From assembly GCA_964407525.1 (NCBI GenBank), contig CAYOWC010000024.1, forward strand, positions 1-32,401: a stretch of DNA of 32,401 nucleotides. Reading direction: 5' to 3'. Under the pieces are notes generated by a model. The model ran no database searches and had not been told where the DNA came from. It saw only the letters and a program-made list of their open reading frames with translations. The first letter of the stretch is position 1. The number at the start of each line of letters is the position of its first letter. This document shows positions 9,987 through 17,367 of this stretch, in pieces. Source of the DNA: DUZB01 sp964407525. Its GTDB lineage: Bacteria > Desulfobacterota > DSM-4660 > Desulfatiglandales > Desulfatiglandaceae. Made by a program: the position numbers and the translations under genes.

Positions 9987-10869
9987 TATTCTCCTCCTGA
10001 CTTTCTTCCAAAATATGAATTACTGCTGTGTTCCAGCCCTTCGGGCCAATTTCCTCTGTCATTGTAAGTTCCGGCATATCATTTTTCAGCCACGAAAAAT
10101 CTTTTGTTGACTTTATGAGCACAGGAAAATCAGAGCGTTCAAGCATACCAAAGTCGTTGGGGCTATCCCCAAGTGCAATCGTAAAGATTTTTTCATAGCT
10201 TTGACGGTACCAGGAAACCACCAAATCCATGGCAATGCCCTTGTTATTTCTCCCTTTCAGGTGGAAGAAACGGCCTCCGGAAGTAATTTCAAGCCCTCTC
10301 TTTTCCGCAGTTTCCAGCAGTGGCCCCATATCTTCATATTCATGGTTCAGAATAAATGGTTCATCAAATTCCCGTGTGGAAGCCAATCGTGCCCCTTCTT
10401 CATCCAGTCCTGTCAATCGAGAAATTTCCGCCGGGTTCATATCCGAAAATCCACGGATGTCCCAACCCAGCTCATCACGGATTTCTGTGAAATGTCGCAC
10501 AAGATGTTCATAATTCACACCGAGAGAAATTTTCCAGAGCATTTTTTCGCCGATTTCCGAGGGCACAACTTCCTGTTTATTTTTCAAAAATAACCCGTCT
10601 GAGGGCAACACTCCGAAGGGGGCATCCGGGCATATTTCCAGTGGAAAAAAAATTCCACCACCGTTTTCGGAAATGAATGGCGCTGAAAGAGAAAGGGAAG
10701 CATGAAGCGGCTCTATTTCCAACCTTGTTTTACTGGTAGCAAGGATAACCGAGACGTCACGCTCTCGACATAAATCCAAGGCAGGCCTGGCTTCAGCCCA
10801 TGAATAGTTTTCATGGTCCAGAAGCGTATCGTCCAAATCAGTAAAAACTAAATATCGCAAAATGCACAT
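9979..10869 (-). CDS. HAD-IIB phosphatase, mannosyl-3-phosphoglycerate phosphatase family
   Basis: 296 residues with the HAD motifs in order: DLDDT at residues 11-15 (nucleophile Asp11, acid Asp13), motif II in ILATSKTR (about 40-48), a lysine in HLKGRNNKG, and the acidic motif GDSPNDFGML (about 233-242). The long cap between motifs II and III is of IIB type. The GDSPND form and length fit the mannosyl-3-phosphoglycerate phosphatase/YedP group, which dephosphorylates mannosyl- or glucosyl-3-phosphoglycerate. The partner glycosyltransferase overlaps its 3' end by 8 bases, which supports this role. Start: ATG at 10869 sits directly against AAGGG, whereas TTG at 10860 (residue 4) lies 9 bases from it and may be the real start. 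Substrate sugar is inferred only. Confidence 0.78.
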   Translation of the reverse strand: MCILRYLVFTDLDDTLLDHENYSWAEARPALDLCRERDVSVILATSKTRLEIEPLHASLSLSAPFISENGGGIFFPLEICPDAPFGVLPSDGLFLKNKQEVVPSEIGEKMLWKISLGVNYEHLVRHFTEIRDELGWDIRGFSDMNPAEISRLTGLDEEGARLASTREFDEPFILNHEYEDMGPLLETAEKRGLEITSGGRFFHLKGRNNKGIAMDLVVSWYRQSYEKIFTIALGDSPNDFGMLERSDFPVLIKSTKDFSWLKNDMPELTMTEEIGPKGWNTAVIHILEESQEENNV

Positions 10870-10899
10870 CCCTTGTCGGGAAATAATGCGTGAAGAGGG

Positions 10900-10927
10900 G
10901 TCTTATTAACGCTTTGGCTACCGTCAA
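10900..10927 (-). promoter_or_regulatory. Candidate sigma-70 promoter for the compatible-solute operon
   Basis: On the minus strand, TTGACG (10922-10927) and TAAGAC (10900-10905) are 16 bases apart, about 30 bases before the phosphatase start. The -35 is good and the -10 is weak. Confidence 0.35.
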
Positions 10928-11014
10928 TCCCGTCCAGTTCGATTCAATTGATCACATTCTAAACTTTACGTTTAAATAAAATAAGATCCGTTGTCAATGC
11001 TCCAGTAACATTAA

Positions 11015-11159
11015 CAGCAATTCTCATTATAAGCTCGGTTTTATCCCAAAAGACTGTGTGAGTGGCATTTTGCCACGACTTTTCGCGGCTGGAACCCACC
11101 CAACCGACTGTGGACAAGAGCCCTCCCACAGAGGGGTTTTTTCAAAATTATAATTGCTG
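11015..11159. mobile_element. MITE-like element with 9-bp target duplication
   Basis: A 145-bp segment starts CAGCAATT and ends AATTGCTG. The inverted ends extend imperfectly to about 14 of 18 matching bases. It is flanked by the direct repeat TAACATTAA (11006-11014 and 11160-11168; the match can be stretched to 11 bp). Terminal inverted repeats with a short direct duplication are the hallmark of transposase-mobilised insertion. There is no coding capacity, so it would need a transposase in trans or is an internally deleted insertion sequence. Inside are a perfect hairpin GTGGCA/TGCCAC (11062-11076) and a terminator. The IS family was not determined. Confidence 0.7.
11121..11142 (+). terminator. 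Intrinsic terminator inside the MITE-like element
   Basis: CCCTC (11121-11125), loop CCACA and GAGGG (11131-11135) are followed by G and six T. A competing stem CTGTGG (11108-11113) with CCACAG (11126-11131) would use the terminator loop, so the two structures exclude each other. No plus-strand gene lies just upstream. Confidence 0.6.
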
Positions 11160-11170
11160 TAACATTAACC

Positions 11171-11374
11171 CTGAAAGTGTGAAGAGTTAAAGGATTTTCC
11201 TTTCAGCTACAGATATTTCAGACCTCGTTATTTCGCCTCGTTTTGAGGCACAAAACATGGACATTTTGCGGGTCATAACGACCCTATATGGGCTTATCAG
11301 CGGCATAAGTAGCTGATATTTATATCATCCAAAAACTAATAAACGTCCAATTTTGCTCTACTGGAGCGTTTTTT
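11171..11374 (+). ncRNA. Candidate structured RNA or leader with serial hairpins
   Basis: Consecutive perfect inverted repeats occur: AAAGGA/TCCTTT (11189-11203), GCCTC/GAGGC (11235-11249), GGGTC/GACCC (11270-11284), ATCAGC/GCTGAT (11296-11317). A last AACG.CCA/TGG..CGTT stem (11342-11370) runs into a T-rich tail (to 11374), like a terminator. It lies about 190 bases before the HD gene. It matches no riboswitch class I know; it could instead be a remnant of a mobile element. Confidence 0.35.
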
Positions 11375-11563
11375 CCCGACGTATTACGACAAGATTTATT
11401 TTATTTCAGCCAGTTATGACTTTTTTCTCTTATCCCGTTAATCCTCTTGATCCTCTCAAAATATTGAGATCTGCACTTCATGCATTCGGTTTTTCCTTGA
11501 AAGCATTTCCTCTGGCTGGTAACTTTCTCCGGAGTTTAGAATTCCGATGAAGGAGAAATTTTC

Positions 11564-12139
11564 ATGATACCGTCAGTTCAAGAGTGCTTTCATTTGATGG
11601 ATAAATACGCCATGCTGGAAAATATCCGCGCCCACACAATAATGGTAGGAAAAATTGCATTTCTTATAGCCAGTGGCCTTCACCGTTCCGGAATCGATGT
11701 TTCCGTCAAGGAAGCCACTGTTGGGGCACTCTTACACGACATTGGAAAGACACCCGCCCTGAAATCAGGAGAAAACCACGCGGAGACAGGTATGCGAATC
11801 TGCCTTGAAAATAACCTGGACGAAATTGCCCCCATCGTCAGGGAACACGTCAGATTAAAAAACTACGATTTGGACGGAATGTATTGTGAAAAGGAAATTG
11901 TCTTCTATTCGGATAAGCGGGTCAATCATGACCAGATCGTGAGCCTGAATGAACGGATGGACTATATTATTGAGAGATATGCCTTTGGCAAGGAGGATCT
12001 ATGCGAGGCGATAAGAAAAAACTTTCTCCTTTGTACCAAGGTTGAAGAAAAACTATTCAGAAAGCTGGCCTTCAGACCCGAATCGTTACCCTTTATAGTG
12101 GAGTCTGAAGGCCCTGACTTTCTTTCGCTGGATGCTTAA
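11564..12139 (+). CDS. HD-domain phosphohydrolase-like protein
   Basis: 191 residues, the only complete plus-strand gene here. It has an HD fold with metal ligands His24, the HDIG motif (His58-Asp59), His72, His95 and Asp117 in SDKRV. This is the layout of small HDIG proteins that hydrolyse phosphate esters of nucleotides or nucleotide-like substrates in the cytoplasm. The substrate cannot be predicted. No signal peptide, membrane segment or sensory domain is present. The ATG follows a clear AAGGAG site. The gene stands alone between divergently and convergently oriented neighbours and ends in its own terminator, so it is probably monocistronic. Confidence 0.85.
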   Translation: MIPSVQECFHLMDKYAMLENIRAHTIMVGKIAFLIASGLHRSGIDVSVKEATVGALLHDIGKTPALKSGENHAETGMRICLENNLDEIAPIVREHVRLKNYDLDGMYCEKEIVFYSDKRVNHDQIVSLNERMDYIIERYAFGKEDLCEAIRKNFLLCTKVEEKLFRKLAFRPESLPFIVESEGPDFLSLDA

Positions 12140-12156
12140 GCCGGCCAGCGATTTTT
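12126..12156 (+). terminator. Intrinsic terminator overlapping the HD gene stop codon
   Basis: CGCTGG (12126-12131) pairs with CCAGCG (12145-12150), with a 13-base loop holding the TAA stop (12137-12139), followed by ATTTTT. Half of the stem is coding sequence. Confidence 0.6.
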
Positions 12157-12221
12157 GTCCAGAATATTGCCCCTAAAAAGTGCAATTCACCATAATCAGC
12201 GATGTCTGGATGTTTGATAAA

Positions 12222-12569
12222 TCACTCCGCTTTCTTCTCTTTTTTCGCTTTCTTCTTTTTCTTTTTCTGCTGGCGCTTGCTTTCTTCTTCCTCTTCTGCG
12301 GTCTTTTTCTTGGACTTTTTCACCTTGGGAGCCGCCAGCTTTTCCGCTTTAGTTGCGGCCATTTCCTGGATTTTCTTTTCCATCTTATCAATGGTTTCCA
12401 GCCGGTTGTTAGTTTCCCTGAGCTTGGCCCTGATCTGTTTAACTACGGTATCTTTGACCGTCTTGCCAGATTCAACACCATCCTCTTTGAGCTGCGCTAA
12501 CCTTTGACTCAGTTTCCCCTCCCAGTAGGCCTTCTGTTCTAATCTTTCTTCTTTTCCTTTTGATGGCAT
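12222..12569 (-). CDS. Small lysine-rich coiled-coil protein, unknown function
   Basis: 115 residues from the ATG at 12569 (MPSKGKEERLEQ), chosen because AAAGGAA lies just upstream. A longer frame to 12656 has no such support. The first 80 residues are charged and helical with heptad-like spacing (RLAQLKEDG, NNRLETIDKMEKKIQEMA). The last 35 are almost wholly Lys, Glu, Ala and Gln, ending KKKKKKAKKEKKAE. Such basic tails occur in histone H1-like and other nucleic-acid-binding proteins, but also as low-complexity tails of unrelated proteins. No catalytic motif is visible. It follows hypE after about 140 bases and may share its transcript, with no obvious link to hydrogenase maturation. Confidence 0.65.
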   Translation of the reverse strand: MPSKGKEERLEQKAYWEGKLSQRLAQLKEDGVESGKTVKDTVVKQIRAKLRETNNRLETIDKMEKKIQEMAATKAEKLAAPKVKKSKKKTAEEEEESKRQQKKKKKKAKKEKKAE

Positions 12570-12708
12570 AATGTTCCTTTCTTTATTCCTAATCAAAGTG
12601 CGAGGCCATGGATTTCCAGTGACCTCAGTAATCCTCTGATGCAAAATCGCATACATCCTATTTCTTTTTATCAGGAAATGAGAAATTAGTAAAGCTCTCT
12701 TCTCATTG

Positions 12709-13719
12709 TCAACAGATCCTTGGAAGTTGTTCTCCCGTTAATACCGGAAGAATCCGGGTACCACCTATTCTCGTTTTGAGCAACACTTTTCCAATGTTTT
12801 GGTCGGTAACCTCTCCAATGATGGTGCTTCTTTTTCCAAACGGATGATCTTTCATAGCTCGCAAGACCATCTTTGCATCTTTTTCGGCAACAAACACGAG
12901 GCATTTCCCTTCGTTGGCCACATACAGGGGATCGATTCCAAGTATTTCAGATACGGCGGCGGCAGATTTGCTGATGGGAAGAGCGTCCTCGAAAAGATCA
13001 ATACCAACCCCTGACTGGACCGCAATTTCATTCAGCGCTGTAGCGACTCCTCCCCGTGTGGGGTCCCTGAGTATGTGGGTTTGAGGACAAACATGAAGAA
13101 TTCGTTCTGTCATGGAATTAAGGGCAGCGCTGTCGCTCACAAGGGCCGACTTCAATTCCAGGCCCTCCCTACAGGTCATAATGGCCAGGCCATGGTCCCC
13201 AATAGTTCCATTGACAAGAATCAGGTCGCCAGGCTTCCCATTGCAGCTGCTCACATCAATACCGTTCGGAATAGAACCGATACCTGCGGTATTAATGAAA
13301 ATCTTGTCCGCATGCCCCTTCGGGACGACCTTGGTATCCCCGGCTACCACAAACACTCCGGCATCCCTGCAAGCCAGGGCAATGGAATCGACAATCCTTG
13401 CGAGATCTTCAAGGGGAAAACCTTCCTCCAGGATCATGCCAAGAGTCAGATAAAGAGGGACGGCTCCCTGCATGGACAGATCATTTACTGTACCATGGAC
13501 AGCCAGGCTGCCGATATCTCCTCCCGGGAAAAAAATGGGATCAACCACATAAGAGTCTGTTGTCATAGCCACATTTGTTCCGGAAAGATTCAAAACGGCA
13601 CTGTCATCCATCCTGTCCAGGAAGCGGTTTGACAATCGGCTCATAAAAACATCATGAACCAGTTCATGGGAAGCCTCACCCCCACTTCCATGATCCAGTG
13701 TAATGAAATTGTCACGCAT
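12709..13719 (-). CDS. hypE: Hydrogenase maturation protein HypE
   Basis: 336 residues, normal for HypE. It dehydrates the thiocarbamate that HypF places on its own C-terminal cysteine, giving the thiocyanate that supplies cyanide ligands to the iron of [NiFe] hydrogenases. The C terminus is the required PRIC with Cys336 last. Other family marks are LDHGSGG near residues 8-14, DDSAVL, the glycine-rich AVHGTVNDLSMQGA, the DTKVVPKG segment and RDPTRGGVATALNEIA. The ATG has a GAGGAAC site. No hypA-D, hypF or hydrogenase structural gene is in the window, so the rest of the pathway must be elsewhere. Upstream is 248 bp of repeat-rich DNA, so it probably has its own promoter. Confidence 0.96.
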   Translation of the reverse strand: MRDNFITLDHGSGGEASHELVHDVFMSRLSNRFLDRMDDSAVLNLSGTNVAMTTDSYVVDPIFFPGGDIGSLAVHGTVNDLSMQGAVPLYLTLGMILEEGFPLEDLARIVDSIALACRDAGVFVVAGDTKVVPKGHADKIFINTAGIGSIPNGIDVSSCNGKPGDLILVNGTIGDHGLAIMTCREGLELKSALVSDSAALNSMTERILHVCPQTHILRDPTRGGVATALNEIAVQSGVGIDLFEDALPISKSAAAVSEILGIDPLYVANEGKCLVFVAEKDAKMVLRAMKDHPFGKRSTIIGEVTDQNIGKVLLKTRIGGTRILPVLTGEQLPRIC

Positions 13720-13760
13720 AGATAAGTTCCTCGTATGAAAAGTTCAGTAGGTAGTAAGCG

Positions 13761-13776
13761 GTAGGCAGTAGGCAGT
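13761..13776. repeat. Short 7-bp tandem repeat GTAGGCA
   Basis: GTAGGCAGTAGGCAGT, two units plus a partial one, within GTAGGTAGTAAGCGGTAGGCAG-like sequence upstream of hypE. Such simple tracts are common in intergenic DNA. Confidence 0.5.
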
Positions 13777-13918
13777 CAGGGACCATCGGGATTCCCTTAA
13801 TAACCTACCACAATACCAAAGTTTCTTTCTCGATCAGACTGAACATTTTTTCCGGCCAGAGACGCCGCTCGTAGGAAATTTGTCGAAGATCCCGTCTTTA
13901 GCGGGAAAACCTGTCGTT

Positions 13919-13970
13919 CTCTGCGCCTCCGCGTCTCTGCGCGAGACCTCGTGTTGCATTTTTCAGGTTA
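13919..13970. repeat. Dispersed-type intergenic repeat (CTCCGCGTCTCTGCGCGAGAC) ending at a stop codon
   Basis: GTCTC/GAGAC forms a perfect stem around TGCGC. This C/G-rich 'CTCTGCG' element resembles short repeats scattered in many environmental genomes (from memory). It is followed by TTGCA-N3-TTCAGGT (13954-13968), the same end motif as in the repeats at 19379-19476 and 22941-23038. Confidence 0.4.
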
Positions 13971-14507
13971 TACCGAATCTGAAAACCTTTTAATTTCTCT
14001 CAGAAGGTCAGGTATCATCTTTCTGATAAAACCTTCTCTGTCGTATGGGTTCAGGGCTGAAAATTCCTCATATGCGGGATGTTCCTTATTCAGCTGGGGG
14101 ATTTTTGCTTGAAGGAACCTCCCCTGTTTCTCAAATTGGATCACGAGTTCCACAAGCGTGAGGGTTTCTCCCGGATAATTTTCAAGCCAGTTGAGTCTTT
14201 TCATGCATTCAAATCTGATGCGATCAAGCAAAAACAGGTAATGGTCTATAACAAGCATCTTATCCCTGGGATGAATTTCATTAAATTCAAACCCGGAGCC
14301 AAAATCTTTCATGCTCATGATCAGGTCGTAAAGATAAAACGTTCCCTTTTCTTTTCCCTGGGCCAAAAAGGAAAGCACCCCCATGGAAACGGACTCGGTC
14401 GTTGTACCAAAACCGAAATGCTCTGTGAACCGGCCATTCCAGTTACGGAATCCTCTCTTTGCAGCCAACAGAAGTCTGCTTTTTTCAAAGTCGATAACTT
14501 GCGGCAT
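13968..14507 (-). CDS. Conserved-looking hypothetical protein
   Basis: 179 residues, family not recognised. It starts MPQVIDFEKSRLLLAAKRGF, has no cysteine-rich, nucleotide-binding or membrane motif, and looks all-helical with many aromatic and charged residues (YLYDLIMSMKDFG, HYLFLLDRIRFECMKRLNW). Its ATG overlaps the stop of the upstream CoA-transferase/GNAT gene by one base (TAATG), so it is translationally coupled to that enzyme. A helper or regulatory role for the fusion protein is a reasonable guess, based only on this coupling. The downstream repeat element abuts its TAA stop. Confidence 0.75.
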   Translation of the reverse strand: MPQVIDFEKSRLLLAAKRGFRNWNGRFTEHFGFGTTTESVSMGVLSFLAQGKEKGTFYLYDLIMSMKDFGSGFEFNEIHPRDKMLVIDHYLFLLDRIRFECMKRLNWLENYPGETLTLVELVIQFEKQGRFLQAKIPQLNKEHPAYEEFSALNPYDREGFIRKMIPDLLREIKRFSDSV

Positions 14508-16405
14508 TACCTGCCTTTTCCACCATTTGTGTGGTTTGCATCCCTGTCGGAAAAAGGAATTTCCAGTTCATATACTCCACTATCCAAAACAGCTTTTATG
14601 GGTCTTTCAGACGCAGCCTCAAATACTTTCAGCATCGCCTTATTTGTAGCCAATACATCCGCCTGGAACCCTTCAATGCCCCTGTCCTGGGCAATTTTCA
14701 TAAGGGTTTTAAAAAGAAACTTTGCGATGCCTTTTCCCTGAAAAGCCTCATCAACTACGAACGCGACGTCGGCATAGGGCCGGTCATGAAAACGAACATA
14801 CCGCGCTTCGGCTACAATCCTCCCTTCACCTGGCTCCCCCATGAGGCCAACAATAGACATGATCGTTCTATAATCCACGTTCACATAATCCTGCATTTTA
14901 GAGTGGGGCATGGTCTTAATAGGCGAGAAGTAGCGATAATAAACCGATTTATCTGAAAATCGGTAAAAAAGGCGCCGCATTTCATCCACATCGGAAGGCT
15001 TGATGGCCCGGAAACGAACCAACAATTTATCTTTGAACATCTGGGTCCACTCAAGTTCCGCTGGATAAAGCCGCCCTGATTCCGAAAGATAGATTTGGTC
15101 CGGATACAAAATGTGTTTTTCTTTAGCAAGAGTCACCAGTTCCTCCCGATCGTCGGGGTGGGCAATGTCAATCAACGCTAATGCCCTTTCTCGAATGGTT
15201 CTTCCCGTCATGGATGCGAGCCCATATTCGGTTACTACCATATCCATAGCTTCTCTTCCGGAGAACTGATCTGGAAAATTCCCTAAAGACAGAAGGATAT
15301 TGGACTCGTTCTTCAGATTTCGGCTCGGCAAGGCAAAAATGATTCGCCCCCCTTTTGAAAAGGTGGAACCATTCAGGAACTCCTGGGCTTCACCGGGCCC
15401 TGCTCCTATATTTCCTTTTCCCGTATGCAGAGCCACGCCTCCTGTAAGATCTACTTTGCGGGCGGGAATCACAACCATAAATCGGTCGTTGCTTCCGATT
15501 CGTTTTGGATCTGCAACCACGTCAATACCCTGAAATTCAATAAGGGGGTTCCGGTGAACCCAATCAAAAAGCTCTCTAGTTCCCAAAGCATAGGCTGTAA
15601 GAGATTTTCCTAAAAAGATGCCTTTTCTTCGATTGGAAACAGCGCCGCTTTTCACCAGGTCCATAACCGCGTCCGTAAAAAACGGAGAATGGATGCCTAG
15701 GTGTTTTTTTTCTCTCAAATGAAGCGCCAGGGCCTCAAACAGGGGGCCTACGGAAAACGCAAGGCAACTGCCATCCTGAATAATGGATGCCACGTTGGCG
15801 CCCACCTTGTCATACACATCATCTACCGGCCACCGAGGAAAATAAATGGGTGGTTCCGTAGCCTCTACCAGAAAGTCAAAATCATCCGCATGAACAAACG
15901 TATCTCCAAGAGTCCTGGGTGCCCACTCATTTACCTCACCAACGACAATAGAAGCCTTTTCCATGGCCTGCCTCGCCACATCAATGGCTGGGCCGAGACT
16001 ACAGTAGCCAGCCTTGTCAGGTGGGGTAATCTGGATAAACGCAGCATCAATCCCAATTTTACCGGACTCAATCAGAGAAGGAATTCGTGAAAAATTAGTG
16101 GGAATGAGATCAATTCTTCCCTGGGTAATAGCTTCACTCGCCACCCACCCTGCAAAAAATGTTTTCAGCCTGAATTTATGGGTGTCTTGTTCTGCTACGG
16201 ATATGGCCTGGCCGAAACTCACCAACTGTATAATTTCCAGATCCCTCAGATTACCCAGGTTCGAATCCATCAGGCTTTTCACCATGGCGCGGGGTTCCGC
16301 CACACCGGTACCAAGGAAAATACTCATCCCCGGTTTAATTTTTGAGAGTACTTTCTCCGTAGACACCTGCTTTGCTTTCCAGTTCACTTTTTTGGAATTG
16401 AACAT
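14507..16405 (-). CDS. Acetyl-CoA hydrolase/transferase fused to a GNAT acetyltransferase
   Basis: 632 residues from the ATG at 16405. This start is chosen because it overlaps the upstream stop as TGATG and follows AAGGAG; an upstream extension would run into the neighbouring gene. Residues 1 to about 430 are an acetyl-CoA hydrolase/transferase (4-hydroxybutyrate CoA-transferase-like): KPGMSIFLGTGVAEPRAM, LGPAIDVARQAMEKA, DVVADPKRIGSNDRFMVV, VVTEYGLASMTGRTIRERA. Where family members carry the catalytic Glu (about 10 residues after the DLTG motif) I read ALHTGKGN, so that residue may be missing. Residues about 470-620 are a GNAT domain with the acetyl-CoA loop EAFQGKGIAKFLFKTL. Such a fusion could couple acyl-CoA handling to protein or small-molecule acetylation, similar in logic to Pat enzymes. 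The acceptor is unknown. Confidence 0.88.
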   Translation of the reverse strand: MFNSKKVNWKAKQVSTEKVLSKIKPGMSIFLGTGVAEPRAMVKSLMDSNLGNLRDLEIIQLVSFGQAISVAEQDTHKFRLKTFFAGWVASEAITQGRIDLIPTNFSRIPSLIESGKIGIDAAFIQITPPDKAGYCSLGPAIDVARQAMEKASIVVGEVNEWAPRTLGDTFVHADDFDFLVEATEPPIYFPRWPVDDVYDKVGANVASIIQDGSCLAFSVGPLFEALALHLREKKHLGIHSPFFTDAVMDLVKSGAVSNRRKGIFLGKSLTAYALGTRELFDWVHRNPLIEFQGIDVVADPKRIGSNDRFMVVIPARKVDLTGGVALHTGKGNIGAGPGEAQEFLNGSTFSKGGRIIFALPSRNLKNESNILLSLGNFPDQFSGREAMDMVVTEYGLASMTGRTIRERALALIDIAHPDDREELVTLAKEKHILYPDQIYLSESGRLYPAELEWTQMFKDKLLVRFRAIKPSDVDEMRRLFYRFSDKSVYYRYFSPIKTMPHSKMQDYVNVDYRTIMSIVGLMGEPGEGRIVAEARYVRFHDRPYADVAFVVDEAFQGKGIAKFLFKTLMKIAQDRGIEGFQADVLATNKAMLKVFEAASERPIKAVLDSGVYELEIPFSDRDANHTNGGKGR

Positions 16406-17331
16406 CAGCGGATCTTCTCCTTCACCCCGGAATTCAACCTGAATTTTTCTGCCACATGAAGGAGATTTCTTTCCCAATCTCCAGAAAGAGGATCAGCGAT
16501 TACCACTTTGGCGTCCGTTTCTCTCGCTACCACTTGGGCGCTTTTTGTTGAAAATTGCGGCTGCACAAAAACCGCTTCAATCCCATTGGTTCTTGCAAAA
16601 CGGATGCATTCGGCCAGGTATGCAGCGCCAGGTTCCTTGCCTTCCACTTCCATGGGAATCTGTTTCAATCCGTAGTGATCAGCAAAATACCCCCAGGTGG
16701 GATGAAAAACCAAAAATGCCTTCTGGATGCCGTTGAATTCCAGGATTTCCTTCATTCTCCTGTCCAGGCGGTCAAGTTCGTCTTCAAATTTGAGTAGATT
16801 GCTTTCATAAACTTCCCTGTTCGCAGGATCTGCTTGAATAAGGAACTCTGCAATAACACGAGCCTGCGATTTTACGAGCGGTGGAGAAAGCCATATGTGG
16901 GGATCCGGGTGGTCGTTTTTTTCTGTATTTTTTTCTTCTTCCCCATGAATTTTCTCCTGAAGTCCATGATTGTGAGCCATCATCTGCCGTTTCTTGATTC
17001 CCTGATCCGTGTAAGCAATCGCCATATCGGGATTCACTTTTTTGAATCTTTCCAACCAGTATCTTTCAAAAGGAACGCCAATGGCAAAATATATTCTGGA
17101 AGCATGAAGATTTTTGAGTTGCACCGGCTTTGGTTCATAGGTAGCAGGACTGAAACCGGGCAAGACCATTACGGAGACGGTCACCAGATCTCCCCCAATT
17201 TTTTTTACAAAATACTTTTGGGGTAAAATGCTCGCGGTAACAGCTAGCTTTCCGTCTGCCCTGCATGGCTTAGAGCCAACCACTGCAATAATACTGATCA
17301 GAAAAAATGTGAAGATAACCTTTGAGCGCAT
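16405..17331 (-). CDS. ZnuA/TroA-type metal ABC transporter substrate-binding protein
   Basis: 308 residues with an N-terminal signal peptide (MRSKVIFTFFLISIIAVVG, cleavage probably near residue 25), so periplasmic. It has cluster A-I features: VTASILPQKYFVKKIGG, a His-rich loop (MMAHNHG to DHPDPHIWLSP, 118-150, containing the DPHIW ligand His145) and HPTWGYFADHYGL with its His near 209. It would bind Zn2+ or Mn2+ for an ABC importer. Oddity: the first ligand loop, usually PHTYEP, reads SPATYEPKP (61-69), so the His is replaced by Ala63. No permease or ATPase gene adjoins it. The next gene starts inside its stop (TGATG). The family is clear, the metal uncertain. Confidence 0.85.
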   Translation of the reverse strand: MRSKVIFTFFLISIIAVVGSKPCRADGKLAVTASILPQKYFVKKIGGDLVTVSVMVLPGFSPATYEPKPVQLKNLHASRIYFAIGVPFERYWLERFKKVNPDMAIAYTDQGIKKRQMMAHNHGLQEKIHGEEEKNTEKNDHPDPHIWLSPPLVKSQARVIAEFLIQADPANREVYESNLLKFEDELDRLDRRMKEILEFNGIQKAFLVFHPTWGYFADHYGLKQIPMEVEGKEPGAAYLAECIRFARTNGIEAVFVQPQFSTKSAQVVARETDAKVVIADPLSGDWERNLLHVAEKFRLNSGVKEKIR

Positions 17332-17367
17332 GGAAAACCTGCATGATGAATGGGTTACATGTTTGGA

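Larger units (their letters stand above)
10870..11563. other. Long divergent intergenic region
   Basis: 694 bases between two divergently transcribed genes. It holds a candidate minus-strand promoter, a possible plus-strand promoter (TTGATC at 10948-10953, TTAAAT at 10972-10977, 18-base spacer), a MITE-like element (11015-11159) and a run of perfect hairpins (11171-11374). I found no convincing coding sequence. Confidence 0.85.

Noticed and set aside
11353..11550. 65-codon frame just before the HD gene
   Set aside because: No ribosome site; it begins inside the last hairpin and has no recognisable product.
12570..12656. Longer N terminus for the lysine-rich protein
   Set aside because: The ATG at 12569 has a good ribosome site, and the extra residues do not continue the coiled-coil pattern.
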